Source: Symbiodinium natans
Taxonomy: Eukaryota; Sar; Dinophyceae; Suessiales; Symbiodiniaceae
DNA length: 64,000 nt
Direction: 5' to 3'
NCBI GenBank assembly: GCA_905221605.1
Contig: CAJNDS010000722.1
Location: forward strand, 16,914-80,913
Below the pieces are notes generated by a model, which was not told the origin of the DNA, did not search any database, and saw nothing but the letters and a program-made list of their open reading frames with translations. Position numbers and translations under genes: made by a program. Below are positions 46,621-56,820 of this stretch, piece by piece; position 1 is the first letter of the stretch, and the number at the start of each line of letters is the position of its first letter.

Positions 46621-47409
46621 GTGAGTGATGCCATGGAGTCGTATGCCTGTCAACCGTACGCGATCCGGGTTGGAGCGCAAGTGCTCCAAGTCCACGTTGC
46701 CAGGAGAGGGCAACTCACTGCACTTGCCACTTTAGGGACCAGTGATGTCGCAATGACCAGGCAGATGCAAGCCGGCGTCATCCTGCCTCACGAACTCGAT
46801 GCTGCCGGTTGGTGCCGATACTTTCCGCCGGAAATACAACCCTTGTTGTGTCTGGACCATTCTGCCTTTTTGAGAAACAGCAACGCCGTCTGCTTCGCCC
46901 GGCAACCCACGGTTCGCTGTTTTCTCCTGCATGCATGGAGGCCAGGCATCGGCATCATGCCGCATAGCAGTGCCCTCATGGGGCGAGCGGTGTCCACGCA
47001 CAGTGCTTTGCCTGGTGACGCGATAGACCTTCCCCCTTGGGCGAGTGTTGTCACCGAACAAGGAGCGGGTAGGGAGACAGCCCTGTCTCCCGGGCCCTGG
47101 AAAACTCCATCACCTAATCCACCTAGGGTCTGCTGGCCGGATAATAGTCCTCGCCCTCCCATACCGCCGATTCCTCCACGTGTTGGAGAATACCCAGTGA
47201 GTGAGGTCAGTAGGATCGAGCCGCGAATTCCACATGGGAGGCCACCTCCCGCGCCAGTTGCAGCCGACCTGCCACTTGGCAGGTCCCTAGCCACCCAGGT
47301 CCACAGGTCCTTGCGGCGACCGCAATGCAGGCTATATGCCAGCTTCGCACTCTCAGTGCTGATCATGCGCCGGGGCCTCAGGAGCCTGAGGATCTCGCGC
47401 AGGCACTAG
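46621..47409 (+). CDS. Large orphan gene, N-terminal segment
   Basis: A 262-codon ORF. Residues about 150-225 are Pro-rich (PNPPRVCWPDNSPRPPIPPI). The last 30 residues read Arg/Leu-rich nonsense while the overlapping frame from 47325 becomes protein-like, so this is probably the 5' part of one gene of about 886 codons ending at 49281 with frame changes near 47320 and 48650. No recognised domain. An ATG at 46630 is an alternative start. Confidence 0.45.
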   Translation: MSDAMESYACQPYAIRVGAQVLQVHVARRGQLTALATLGTSDVAMTRQMQAGVILPHELDAAGWCRYFPPEIQPLLCLDHSAFLRNSNAVCFARQPTVRCFLLHAWRPGIGIMPHSSALMGRAVSTHSALPGDAIDLPPWASVVTEQGAGRETALSPGPWKTPSPNPPRVCWPDNSPRPPIPPIPPRVGEYPVSEVSRIEPRIPHGRPPPAPVAADLPLGRSLATQVHRSLRRPQCRLYASFALSVLIMRRGLRSLRISRRH

Positions 47410-48866
47410 AAAGTAATCAGAATTTCCCTGAGCCCACCCCTAGCGGCGTACTGCCATTGAAACTGGCCTCGGGAGCCATTTCCGGCGAACCGCCTGAGCC
47501 GCAAGGTCTCCACCCAGAGATTGACTACAATGCATTACTCGGCTGCCTACTTCCACAGCTCCGGGCTGCTGAGTCCGCAGGAGCCCATGTCCTGCTCTTA
47601 GTCACGGATAGTCGCTGCTTCTTGTCTATTCCGCACTTCCCCTACTTTGTCCGGCATTTGGTAGCACGCATGCAGTGGGAAGGCCCGTTTAAGGAGAGGT
47701 GGTTTCCCATCTTGGTTAACACCAAGGAAGCGGGGCTAGCTTCTGTGCACTTTACGTGGGCGGGGCCCGAAATTCTGGCAGTCCTCAGAGTCCTTGCGCC
47801 AGGGGTGGTCTTGATGTTGCTTGACCATGACACCTTGTTCACTGCCAGGTGGGAAGCAGAAGAGCTGCGAAGGTTTGCAGTCCTCGATCTACTGCCCAAT
47901 ACCCTCTCGACGGAGTCACTGGGCAGCATGGAAGTCGAGACGGACGAGACACAGCCCTGTGGCTCGGTGCCAAACTCAATTGGCATGGTTTGTGCGTCCG
48001 AGGACCAGCTCGAAGCAAATGGGGGATTGGTCCTCTTCTACCCGAATGCTCCGGACGGCAAACATCCCCGGCCCCCTCGCTTCTGCATCCCTGGCAACGT
48101 CGCTAGTGCGGTGACCTCAATTGGTACTGCGTTGAGCCGAGCCCTGCAGCTAGTCATCATGCCCAGTGAAGTGCCCACTCCATTGCCTGGTATGCATGAG
48201 CAGGTGCCGTTGGACCAGATCCATTATCGGCAATGTCTACGCAACACCCCTCTTGCCGGAACCACTGCTCACAAGCACTCTGACTTTGTGTTTGCGTGGG
48301 CACTTTTAGGAAGATACATACATGAGGTTGCGTGGAAAACGGCCGACCTTACTGCTGGCCGGCCAGAGCCAGACATCCAGTTTGGCGCCTCCCCAGTCAG
48401 GCAGGTCAGAGGGGTCAAAACATGGGGACAAGGCCCATATGAACAGGGATTTCTTCCCTTGCTCATGGGTTACGGCGGCTCGCACTCCCGTTTGGCAATC
48501 CTGCCTGGTCCTGACTTATTCATGGCGAACCGATACGCCGAGGTTATACCCCCTCCTTTTGTGCATGGATATGGTGCCGTCGGTCTGGGGCAACGAGGAC
48601 TCCGTCCCTCTGTGGGCCTCTGTTGGGAAAAAGGGCAGTGGACCAGTGCGGCTCCAGCTCTTCCCTGGGGTCCTCATGTTTTGGAAGAAAGATGCCCTAT
48701 CTTCCTGCAGGGCCACCCCGAAATGGCGCAGTCGACCCAATACCCCAACTGGGCCGCTTGCTCTTCTTGCTGCCGCTGCGCATACATGGCCAATCTGCCT
48801 TCTCCATCGAGTTTACCCAAGGGCATCGGTCATGCTCCTTACACCGGAGTTGGCGGATGTCCCTGA
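47325..48866 (+). CDS. Large orphan gene, central segment (DHD motif)
   Basis: A 513-codon frame. Residues 87-95 (AHVLLLVTD) and 160-182 (GVVLMLLDHDTLFTARWEAE) give alternating hydrophobic strands with a DHD acid cluster at 167-169, and VCASEDQLEANGGLVLFY lies further on. The spacing is reminiscent of nucleotide-sugar-binding DxD enzymes, but I cannot place it in a family, so that is only a suggestion. The C-terminal 80 residues (Cys-rich, ACSSCCRCAYM) look like an out-of-frame read; the true continuation is in the frame of the next entry. Confidence 0.45.
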   Translation: MQAICQLRTLSADHAPGPQEPEDLAQALESNQNFPEPTPSGVLPLKLASGAISGEPPEPQGLHPEIDYNALLGCLLPQLRAAESAGAHVLLLVTDSRCFLSIPHFPYFVRHLVARMQWEGPFKERWFPILVNTKEAGLASVHFTWAGPEILAVLRVLAPGVVLMLLDHDTLFTARWEAEELRRFAVLDLLPNTLSTESLGSMEVETDETQPCGSVPNSIGMVCASEDQLEANGGLVLFYPNAPDGKHPRPPRFCIPGNVASAVTSIGTALSRALQLVIMPSEVPTPLPGMHEQVPLDQIHYRQCLRNTPLAGTTAHKHSDFVFAWALLGRYIHEVAWKTADLTAGRPEPDIQFGASPVRQVRGVKTWGQGPYEQGFLPLLMGYGGSHSRLAILPGPDLFMANRYAEVIPPPFVHGYGAVGLGQRGLRPSVGLCWEKGQWTSAAPALPWGPHVLEERCPIFLQGHPEMAQSTQYPNWAACSSCCRCAYMANLPSPSSLPKGIGHAPYTGVGGCP

Positions 48867-49281
48867 CTGGGCTAAAAAGTGGTTTGCTGTCGCTGGTAAA
48901 GTGCCGGCCAAGGGCACTGCTTTGCTGGTTACCTTGAGAGAAGACAAGGGGGATGTGGCCTACCCAGGCATGTTTATAGAGCTCCTTGCCCCGAAGAAGC
49001 TTTTCACCGGCCCTGGAGAAAGTAAGGCCATGCAGCCAGTCAATATAACCATTGCCCTGCTCTTGACTGATGAACAGCACAACCAATTCGCGCAACGACC
49101 CTCACTGCCGAGAGTCAGCCAGCTTGAGGTTCTGCCCGGAGGAGCCTCTACCCCGCTTTGGGGTGCTCTGTTACACATGCCTAGGGAAAGGCAGCATGTT
49201 GCATTGGGCGTTCCGCTAGAAGACTCGCCTCTTGATGCCATCCGGCAGCCACTGTGGTTGCCGGCCTTCCCACAGATTTAG
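48640..49281 (+). CDS. Large orphan gene, C-terminal segment
   Basis: The frame open from 48322 to 49281 is protein-like from about 48640: FPGVLMFWKKDAL, then ASVMLLTPELADVPDWAKKW, ALLVTLREDKGDVAYPGMFI and FTGPGESKAMQPVNITIALL. It ends at 49281 with the stop after PAFPQI. It probably completes the gene begun at 46621 after a frameshift or short intron in 48590-48720. Function unknown. Confidence 0.45.
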   Translation, partial: GPVRLQLFPGVLMFWKKDALSSCRATPKWRSRPNTPTGPLALLAAAAHTWPICLLHRVYPRASVMLLTPELADVPDWAKKWFAVAGKVPAKGTALLVTLREDKGDVAYPGMFIELLAPKKLFTGPGESKAMQPVNITIALLLTDEQHNQFAQRPSLPRVSQLEVLPGGASTPLWGALLHMPRERQHVALGVPLEDSPLDAIRQPLWLPAFPQI

Positions 49282-49472
49282 TGCTTGTCCTCCTTATCGG
49301 GCTAGTGAGGGAACTGGCACGACACATGGGCACAGCTCATTCACCCGGAGGTCTGCCAAGTCTTCAGAGGCAAGCACGAAACGCAAGCTGCGCAGGCATC
49401 GCTTACTGCGGGTCCGGGGGCTTCCAACCCCTTGCAAAGCTTCCTCAACCTTTGGCTTGCGGAGGAACAATC

Positions 49473-50198
49473 CTATCGCAAAGAATGGACGCCAACGCTG
49501 CTGAGTGGCGTGTTAGCTACGCTGCCTGACTCTCCGCTGCCCGGCCAAGAGGACGCCCGGACTCCTGCGCTGTGGCATGCGGAGTGTCTACGCCTGTCCC
49601 ATGACTCGTTGAGCAACGAGCACGATCCGAGGACTCGAGCCAGCATCTTTGCGCTCGCGGTTGGTCCCGCCTTCCTTACGCGCCTCTGTGCTACAAGTAG
49701 CCCCCGGTACAAATCGTGCACATCAAAAGGGAGCTTATGTGTGTCCTTCTCCTTGTTACCCGGTATGCGAACGATGCGGCTGCGAACAAATTCATTGCTA
49801 GCAGTCGTGAGCCTATCAACCGCTTCGACATAGGCCCGAACCGATTCATTGCCATGAGCGGTGTACAGGGTGAGCCGGCTCGTCAGGCACGCAAGGAGTA
49901 CTCCTAGAAACGCGCAGGATCGTGTCTTCCCGCTGCCGGGCGCACCCGTTATGAATACAGAAGTACGATTAGCGGCCAGGCCGTACGAGCACGCTCCCAG
50001 CAGCGCTGCCAGGTGTCCGTCCGCCCCCCAAAAGGTATCACAGCCGCTGTCCAAGCTCGCAAGGAAAGTCGGCCTCTCGCTTTGGACGAAGACGGCTCTC
50101 AGCAGCTGGAACCACCAAAAGCCAAGCCTCGAGGGCCTAGCGAGCCCAGCGGCACCCGCGATCATGCAAAGCAACACAGTCTCGGTCTGTGATCTCAT
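49473..50198 (-). pseudogene. Superfamily 1 helicase fragment (UPF1-like N-terminal core)
   Basis: A 241-codon minus-strand ORF. Residues 80-94 (SVFITGAPGSGKTRS) are a clear Walker A motif; 109-130 (LTLYTAHGNESVRAYVEAVD) fit SF1 motif Ia (normally ..A.SN.AVD.), and RIVRIPGN follows as in UPF1-like helicases. Walker B (DEA/DEAG) and motifs III-VI are missing. After about residue 200 the read becomes Ser/Arg-rich and stops, so the gene is truncated or frameshifted. It is the only minus-strand gene of the island and overlaps the 5' end of the plus-strand ORF at 50164 by about 35 bp. SF1 helicases unwind nucleic acids; a role in the replication of the same element is inference. Confidence 0.6.
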
Positions 50199-51954
50199 GT
50201 GGCGCGCACTTGCAGCGGGACATCACTTTGGTAAGAATGTCAAACCTCGGCCCTACATGAACCTGCGTGACTCGCAACACCTCACAACACACTGCCAGCA
50301 GCTTCGGGCATATAGGGCCTATGAGGTGTTTTTGAACGGCATACCGAACCAGCTGCAAGACTCGGGTATGCTGATCGGAATCGCTGACACGCTACTGCAT
50401 CTGCCTGAAACGTTTCCGGCAGCGTATTTGAAGGTTTATGACCCTATCATCACGCAGTGCCTTAGATTGTCGGGGGCATTGCAGCATTTCGACCTTGCTG
50501 AAATGTTGGATTGCCCGGTCCCGCAGCTGGACAAAGCAAGGCTTTCGGAGTCCCTGGTGGGGTATGGCTTTCTTACCACAGCGCAGTACATCGCGGATCT
50601 TTTCTCTGCGGTGTCGGACTTGCCGAGTGTCATCAATGCCAGTTTTCCTGCAATGCTCAGCTACGCTGACCCAGATTATTGGCTGGGTGCACTTCTGCTC
50701 GCATTCGAGTCCCACCAAAAAGGTCCCCTGGAGCGTACGGCAGGGCTGCCCATTGTTATTGGTTTTCCTGAATCTGACAATAAAATTACTGACCTGCAGA
50801 TCAATGTGCCGCCTGCAGCCATGGTGGCCTTCTTGGCTGGCCGCGCTTATCGGTGTCCCAAGTGCCCTACTACCAAATATGTGATGGACGCGCACAGTGG
50901 ACTGCCACAAGTCACTGGCCAAGCCTCCCAAGAAGCCTTGCAGGCATGGGCCGCAGCTGCTAAGCACACGGACGTGGAAACGGCCAGGCTTGCCCAGCCC
51001 AGCCTGAATACGTTCCTAGGCATCACGCTGCAGGGCACACAGACACTTGGGCAAAGGCACTATCAAGAATTTAGGCCGGACCTCCCCCCTGCCCATTTCC
51101 TTGACGCCATCCGGCTTGCTCTTGCGGCCTCGGTGGCCAACCAAAACATTGAACATTTTTGGTCAGTTTTTAACTTGGAATGGCCTGACACTTCTCACAG
51201 AATGGCTGTTTTTCTACGGCGAGTGTTGCCCCTAGAGTGCTTGCTCTCCTCGCCCTGTGCTGCGCCTGTGGAAGCGAACACTGCAGCAACCTCGCCGGAG
51301 GTCGTCAGCATCTCTTCCGAAACCTCTCCCTGCCCGATGGATGACATGTCAGACGCGGAGGACGAACCCGAGGCACAGGTGAATGATTGGCGCTTCTCGG
51401 AGCTGCGAACCACTGACCTTGCAGCTTTGCGAGAAGTGGATGTCTCCGCCCCTTTCCGGCTGCCAGTCATCTTTGATGCGCATTGGAAAGGGATCAGCAC
51501 CACACCCACCAAGCATGGGCCCCAACGTCCCCAAAATGCGTGGTATGACGCAGCCACTGCTCATTGGGCTGCCATTAAGGGGCTCATGCGAGCCAAACAT
51601 CCAACCAAGCAGCGCCTCAACAGCTTCTGGTTTAGGATGTACTGTCATGGCACCCCCAAGGACCCTGATCCTTCGGCCCTGCGTGCTGCAGTTACCTCCT
51701 TCCCCTTTCAGTATAAGGACGAAGGTGTTGTGCAGTACAGGCAAATCCAGGAAGCTGTCCGGGTGATGTGGCACGCGGCCCAAACCTCAATGACAAGATA
51801 CATGCGTATCCCCATTCCGGACGGCATCCCTGAGTGGGGGGTTGATGAGCAAGAGCTGCCTCCAATGCAGGTCATGCCCAGCCGTACGCGTTCCCATACC
51901 ACCTCAGCTGGCCATCGCTCCCGGCGTCCGGACTGGGATGGCTCCTGGCAATAG
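50164..51954 (+). CDS. Large orphan protein (about 597 aa)
   Basis: The frame is open from 49861, but codons before 50164 lie antisense to the helicase fragment and look like its shadow, so ATG 50164 (MQSNTVSVCDLMW) is preferred. Residues 1-330 are helical and hydrophobic-rich (DYWLGALLLAFESHQKGPLE), with one CPKC pair (YRCPKCPTTKYVMD). Then an acidic linker (MDDMSDAEDEPEAQ) and a C-terminal basic domain (MRAKHPTKQRLNSFWFRMYC), ending in an Arg-rich tail. No family recognised. The acidic and basic halves would suit a nucleic-acid-associated or structural protein, which is speculation. Head-to-head with the helicase fragment. Confidence 0.55.
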   Translation: MQSNTVSVCDLMWRALAAGHHFGKNVKPRPYMNLRDSQHLTTHCQQLRAYRAYEVFLNGIPNQLQDSGMLIGIADTLLHLPETFPAAYLKVYDPIITQCLRLSGALQHFDLAEMLDCPVPQLDKARLSESLVGYGFLTTAQYIADLFSAVSDLPSVINASFPAMLSYADPDYWLGALLLAFESHQKGPLERTAGLPIVIGFPESDNKITDLQINVPPAAMVAFLAGRAYRCPKCPTTKYVMDAHSGLPQVTGQASQEALQAWAAAAKHTDVETARLAQPSLNTFLGITLQGTQTLGQRHYQEFRPDLPPAHFLDAIRLALAASVANQNIEHFWSVFNLEWPDTSHRMAVFLRRVLPLECLLSSPCAAPVEANTAATSPEVVSISSETSPCPMDDMSDAEDEPEAQVNDWRFSELRTTDLAALREVDVSAPFRLPVIFDAHWKGISTTPTKHGPQRPQNAWYDAATAHWAAIKGLMRAKHPTKQRLNSFWFRMYCHGTPKDPDPSALRAAVTSFPFQYKDEGVVQYRQIQEAVRVMWHAAQTSMTRYMRIPIPDGIPEWGVDEQELPPMQVMPSRTRSHTTSAGHRSRRPDWDGSWQ

Positions 51955-52024
51955 ACAGCAAACTGTCATCTGAGGGCTCCTACTGACGCCATGCGAACGC
52001 ACCATTGAGTCCTTTCATGGCATG

Positions 52025-53630
52025 CTGCCTAGCGTGATGTGAGCCCTCACATCTCCTCGCCGATACATGCCGCAAGACTACCTCGGGATACTCTTGGTTT
52101 GGCAACCCTCTCGTGGTCTATGCCACGGATTGGATCGTGCTTGTCTTTTGTGTGCTTACAGCTTGCAGCTGTGAACACCCTTCTGGGTCGGCCCCGCGGT
52201 GTGCCTGTGGGAACGGGGGGCCTTTCTTTCGTGGTTGCTCCACTGGCCATCTGCCACGGACTACCCTGGACCGGTCCTGCCTGGATGTTCCAGCTTTGTC
52301 ATCGGTAAAACGGCCAATCTTCCTTTCCTCTGCCCCCTCTAGGTGGGCAGGTTGCCCGCTTCTATGTGCTACGACCGTGTGTGAACCCCTCGGACTTGAG
52401 TGTTGACCATCTCTCGTCTGGACGGTGACACCCCCGTGTCGTACAACGGCGTCATGCCAATTGGGAGAGACCAGCTAGGGGATGCTGCTTCTGGGCTGTG
52501 GACACTTCTACGCGGAGATCAGGTTTCCACTTCCCTGGCAATGTGCCATCGAGCACCTGTGGACAACCTGGCCTTCACGAGAGCCATTCTCGCCTGTGCT
52601 TGGGTTGCTGCGGGGTTCCCTGCCTGCTTGGGTGTATATCTCTGCTTGCGTCAAAGCAGCCATACATGACTACCTCCCCATCGGTAGGTGGCCAAGCGTG
52701 ATGTGAGCCCTCACATCTCCTCGCCGACGTCTGTCGGTTTGGGCATGGAGGGTCTGATTCTGGTTATTGAACCCTCAACCCTCACCGTTGCTTGGCCTTG
52801 AGTGCGAAGTTTCGACTGGGGGACTCTCCCGCTTCCTGCGGGGCAGGTGGGGTCCCCGCCTGCTTGGGTTTACCTGATGGCTCTGATTGGAACGAAGCAG
52901 TCAAGCCTGCTTTGGCCGTCGGACGAGACTCTTGTGAGTCAAAAGAACGTTGCGCCTTGTGCTCGGAGAGGCTCCACTGGCTGACCACCATGGAGTGCTC
53001 TGGGCTGGTCCTACCCTTTGTTCTTGCCGTTAAGTCCCCACTGGCTGACCACCATGGGGCAACTTTATACTTCGGATCAAGAAGGTTGACACCTGCAACG
53101 TCCCGTGCCAAGGCACGACTATGCCCCACCTGTGATGGCGGACTTGTGAACCTTCTCGTGAACGGCCTTGGCTGGTGCTGAATGTAGTCGCATCGGTGGC
53201 TGCATGATGGTGGTTTTGTGAATCTGGCAACGTCGCCTTTTGCGACGCACCTGCGCACTCGGTGCTACATGTGTGCTCCCGGCCTCTTCGACGATTTCGA
53301 GTACTGAGTGCACAGGGTGACCTAGCAGTTCGGCGCGCTGGCTGTGGACACTTCTACGTGGAGATTATGCACCCGCTGACTTGGCAGGGAGCCATTCCCC
53401 ACTTGTAGAACAACCTGGCCCTCTTGAGACTCTAGAGGGTCACCCTCGTCTGAGCTTGGCCTGCGGCAGGGCAAGTGGGCTCCCCGCCCGCGTGGATGTT
53501 ACCTGAAGGCTCTGATTGGATCAAAGTAGCAATACCATGGAGATCCTTGCACTTCGGCACCAATGTGATGTGAGCCCTCCCATCTCCTTACCGACGTACC
53601 TCGCGGGTTTGGGTTTGGAGGGACCTGATG
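52025..53630 (+). pseudogene. Decayed tandem partial copies of the alpha/beta-hydrolase-like gene
   Basis: At least three remnants of 45119-46108 can be aligned by eye. Copy 1, 52290-52765, covers the 5' region, ggctgtggacacttctacgc (GCGHFY segment), and the elbow region gatgtgagccctcacatctc. A central fragment, 52800-52950, holds gggtccccgcctgcttgggt. Copy 2, 53335-53625, begins gctgtggacacttctacgtg and ends tttgggtttggaggga. A small piece of the elbow region also lies at 52030-52075. All contain stops and frameshifts. The order of the remnants is colinear with the intact gene. Confidence 0.7.
52955..53340. repeat. Direct repeat R, copy 1
   Basis: Contains cactggctgaccaccatgga and, 60 bp further, cactggctgaccaccatggg, then a segment ending gagtactgagtgcacagggt. 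Nearly the same block recurs at 54030-54420, with a partial copy at 53852-53965. Interleaved with the hydrolase pseudogene remnants. Confidence 0.8.
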
Positions 53631-53796
53631 CGTGCCGATGCGCAGGCCAGCGCCAAGGTTGCGTGGCCTTGTGTGAGATGCCTGGACTGGGAGGTTCCTC
53701 GTTGTCATTATAAACCCTGTGGCGTTAAGGGTTTGGTAACTCGCTGTGGACTCTCCCCGTGGAATCGGTAGCTGCAGCTACTCTCGCCCCCCCTCT

Positions 53797-54420
53797 GGCC
53801 GTGCGCGGGCACCTCTCTGGGTGGGCACTTGTACGCCAGGTTGACTGGAGAACCCTGTGCTCGGAGCTACTCCACTGGCTGACCACCATGGAGTGCCCTG
53901 GGCCGGTCCTGCTTTGATTGTTCTTGCTGTTAAGTCCCCACTGGCTGACCTCCATGGGGCATATGCCCCCTGTGCCGGGCGCGGACACCTCTCTGGGTGG
54001 GCACTTGTACGCCAAGGTGAATGGAGCACCCAGAGCTCGGAGCTACTCCACTGGCTGACCACCATGGAGTGCCCTGGGCCGGTCTTGCCTTGATTGTTCT
54101 TGCTGTTAAGTCCCCACTGGCTGACCACCATGGGGCATATGCACATCTTTCATCCCCCTAGGGAGTCTGACTTGCAACATCCTTTCGCCATTGAGTGTCG
54201 GTTGTCTGTCCTTGACAACGAGTACGTGATCCGAACCTCTTCTGATGACCTCGGTTTGAATAACCGCTGTCGCACCAGTGGCTACATGATGGTGGTTTTG
54301 AGAATCTGGCAATGTCGCAATTTGCGATTCCCCCACAAGCTCTGTGCTTCCTTGTGAACCGGGACTTCATTGACGACCTCGAGTACTGAGTCCGTGGGGT
54401 ATCTAGTAGTTCAGCGCGAT
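53797..54420. repeat. Direct repeat R, partial copy and copy 2
   Basis: Two tandem units of about 172 bp (gggcacctctctgggtgggc ... ccatggggcatatg) at 53797-53965 and 53970-54140. The second continues through gatggtggttttgagaatct to gagtactgagtccgtggggt, as in copy 1. No intact ORF. Confidence 0.8.
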
Positions 54421-54574
54421 TGCTCGCTTTGTTTCTTTGGTGTTTGTTTGCTTGGTGGTTGCTTGTTGTGTCTGGCGGATTGTGTGCGCTGACTTTGTTT
54501 CACCCTTTACGTCGAGCCCAACAAGACCGGCCTACTGTGCTACTGATGTAGTAAAGAGGCGTCAGTCCAAAAAA
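54421..54574. other. Short linker ending in poly-A
   Basis: GTTTG-rich sequence followed by ordinary DNA and an A12 run at 54570-54581, directly at the left edge of the 1.8-kb tandem array. Confidence 0.6.
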
Positions 54575-56820
54575 AAAAAAGCCAAGGGGCCTACAAACCC
54601 TGCAGCTGTAGGCTTGCTGCAGGGGTCTGCAGGCTTGCTGCAGGCTGCTGCAGGGCCTGCAGGCTTGCTGCAGAGCCCGCATGCTTGCTGCAGGTCTGCA
54701 GGGTCTGCAGGTTGCTGCAGTGTTACATGCAGGGTCTGCAGAACGCAGTAAGCAGCGCAGCCCGAGCTTGAGAGCTACCTTGAAATTGCAAGGGCTTGGA
54801 GCCTGAAGAGCCTCGAAAAGGATGCTTGTCTCCGGTCATAAGCCCTTGCGTGTGCCCCCGAGCCCCCAATGGCAATGTTGGACGCTGAAGGTCGGTCTGA
54901 CATGACCAACGTGTTGCAACATTGCCATGGGGGAAAGGGGATTTTCAACAACATTTTATTGATTTGGGACAGGCCCTTTGCCTGGGGGTTTGGAGAATGT
55001 GCCTCGAGTGAAGCCAAATCAGACCCCAAAAAGACACAAGAAGCGTAGGACACGTTTGAGTGCCCCCGCAGTTGCAATTCAGCTTGTCATGTGCAATACT
55101 TGTTCCGTTATAATGCTATTGCCAACAGTTTTAAGCGACCGCTGACTATCTTTGCGCCCGACCCAACATGTGGTGCATGCTTTGCGTGTCTCCGCAAAAT
55201 TGAAAGCACACTTGCCATGTTTTACGGCCCATTCTAGGGTCACATTTTTGGGCCCCAAAGCGAAGCCCGAAATGGGATCTTTTCTAAGAGTTTCGAATCA
55301 GGCAGACCCAGTTTTGGGACCCAATTTCTGGCCTCAAAATGAGGGCCAAAAACTGTGCGATTTCTGATGAGAAGACACACTTTTGAAGCTCGCCAAAATT
55401 TTGCCCGACGTGAGGACCGCTCCCGACATAAGACAATAAAAATGCACCGCTGCGTGGCAAGCGGTCGGTGGTGGGCCTGTACTTATTCATATAGGCGCCA
55501 TTCAGGTTGCCACAGTTGCAATTCAGCTTGTCATGTGCAATACTTGTTCCGTTATAATGCTATTGCCAACAGTTTTAAGCGACCGCTGACTATCTTTGCG
55601 CCCGACCCAACATGTGGTGCATGCTTTGCGTGTCTCCGCAAAATTGAAAGCACACTTGCCATGTTTTACGGCCCATTCTAGGGTCACATTTTTGGGCCCC
55701 AAAGCGAAGCCCGAAATGGGATCTTTTCTAAGAGTTTCGAATCAGGCAGACCCAGTTTTGGGACCCAATTTCTGGCCTCAAAATGAGGGCCAAAAACTGT
55801 GCGATTTCTGATGAGAAGACACACTTTTGAAGCTCGCCAAAATTTTGCCCGACGTGAGGACCGCTCCCGACATAAGACAATAAAAATGCACCGCTGCGTG
55901 GCAAGCGGTCGGTGGTGGGCCTGTACTTATTCATATAGGCGCCATTCAGGTTGCCACTGGGGGGGTGCTCTGATGCGTCCTATGTTTCTCGTCGTTTGTC
56001 GGTCCTGAATGTGGACCCGCGCGATGTCACGTTTTTCAGCGATTTTTCCAACGGGCAGCCCGCAAAAGTTGGAAAAAAGGCCCTGGGAGGTCCTGATGAG
56101 GTTTTGGAGCCCTTGAAGGGGACTGTGAGGCCTTACTTGAGTATTTGAAAGACTGGTAAACCGTATAACCCTTGAGAAAGCGCGTGTAGCAGACCTGTGC
56201 ACGAGTACTACACTCAAAAAATGTGGGAAAACAGCGTGTAGTACCTTGATTCCAAGCAGAAACATTACATGAACCTTAAAGTTTTGAAAAAACTATGCAT
56301 TCATGTAGTACACTGTGGTTTTTGCCCAGCGCGGAGCGTGTAGTACCAGTTTTGATGAAATTACACCTGAGGCGAAATCCAGCTTTTCCCACAGCGCGGA
56401 GCGTGTAGTACTAGTTTTCATGAAATTAGACTGGCCGAAAAATCGAGCTTTTCCTACAGCGCGGAGCATGTGTGACACCTGGTTTTTAATTTGCAGTTCT
56501 ACAGGTCAGGGGCTTTCAAGCTTCCTGCAGACTCTGGGGCCTTCAAGCCTTTGTGTTTAAAAGGGGAAATGGACTCCGTGTGAAAGCAGGAAAATGTCCA
56601 AGTAATTGAGGACTGGAAGCCATCCAGGCTGGGGGGAGAGGCAGCCAGCAGGTTTTGCAGGCTTGCTGTAGGGTCTGTAGGGGCGGCGTGCGGCAGGGTC
56701 TGCAGGTTTGCTGCAGGATCTGGGTCTGTAGGGTCTGCAGGCTTGCTGCAGGGGTCTGCAGGCTTGCTGCAGGGCCCGCAGGCCCTGCTGGCCTGCAGGC
56801 TGCTGCAGGGTCTGCAGGCT
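54575..56820. repeat. 1.8-kb tandem unit, copy 1 (with internal 444-bp duplication)
   Basis: Starts at cctacaaaccctgcagctgt with CTGCAG-rich minisatellite DNA. Contains a 444-bp direct duplication (55067-55508 and 55511-55952). Later it holds three 66-bp repeats around agcgcggagcgtgtagtac (56325, 56392, 56458) and closes with further gcaggcttgctgcag repeats. Short ORFs recur in each copy but none resembles a known protein. Confidence 0.9.

Noticed and set aside
49861-50163. N-terminal 100 codons of the plus-strand frame starting at 49861
   Set aside because: This stretch is antisense to the Walker A region of the helicase fragment and looks like its shadow; the start at 50164 is preferred.
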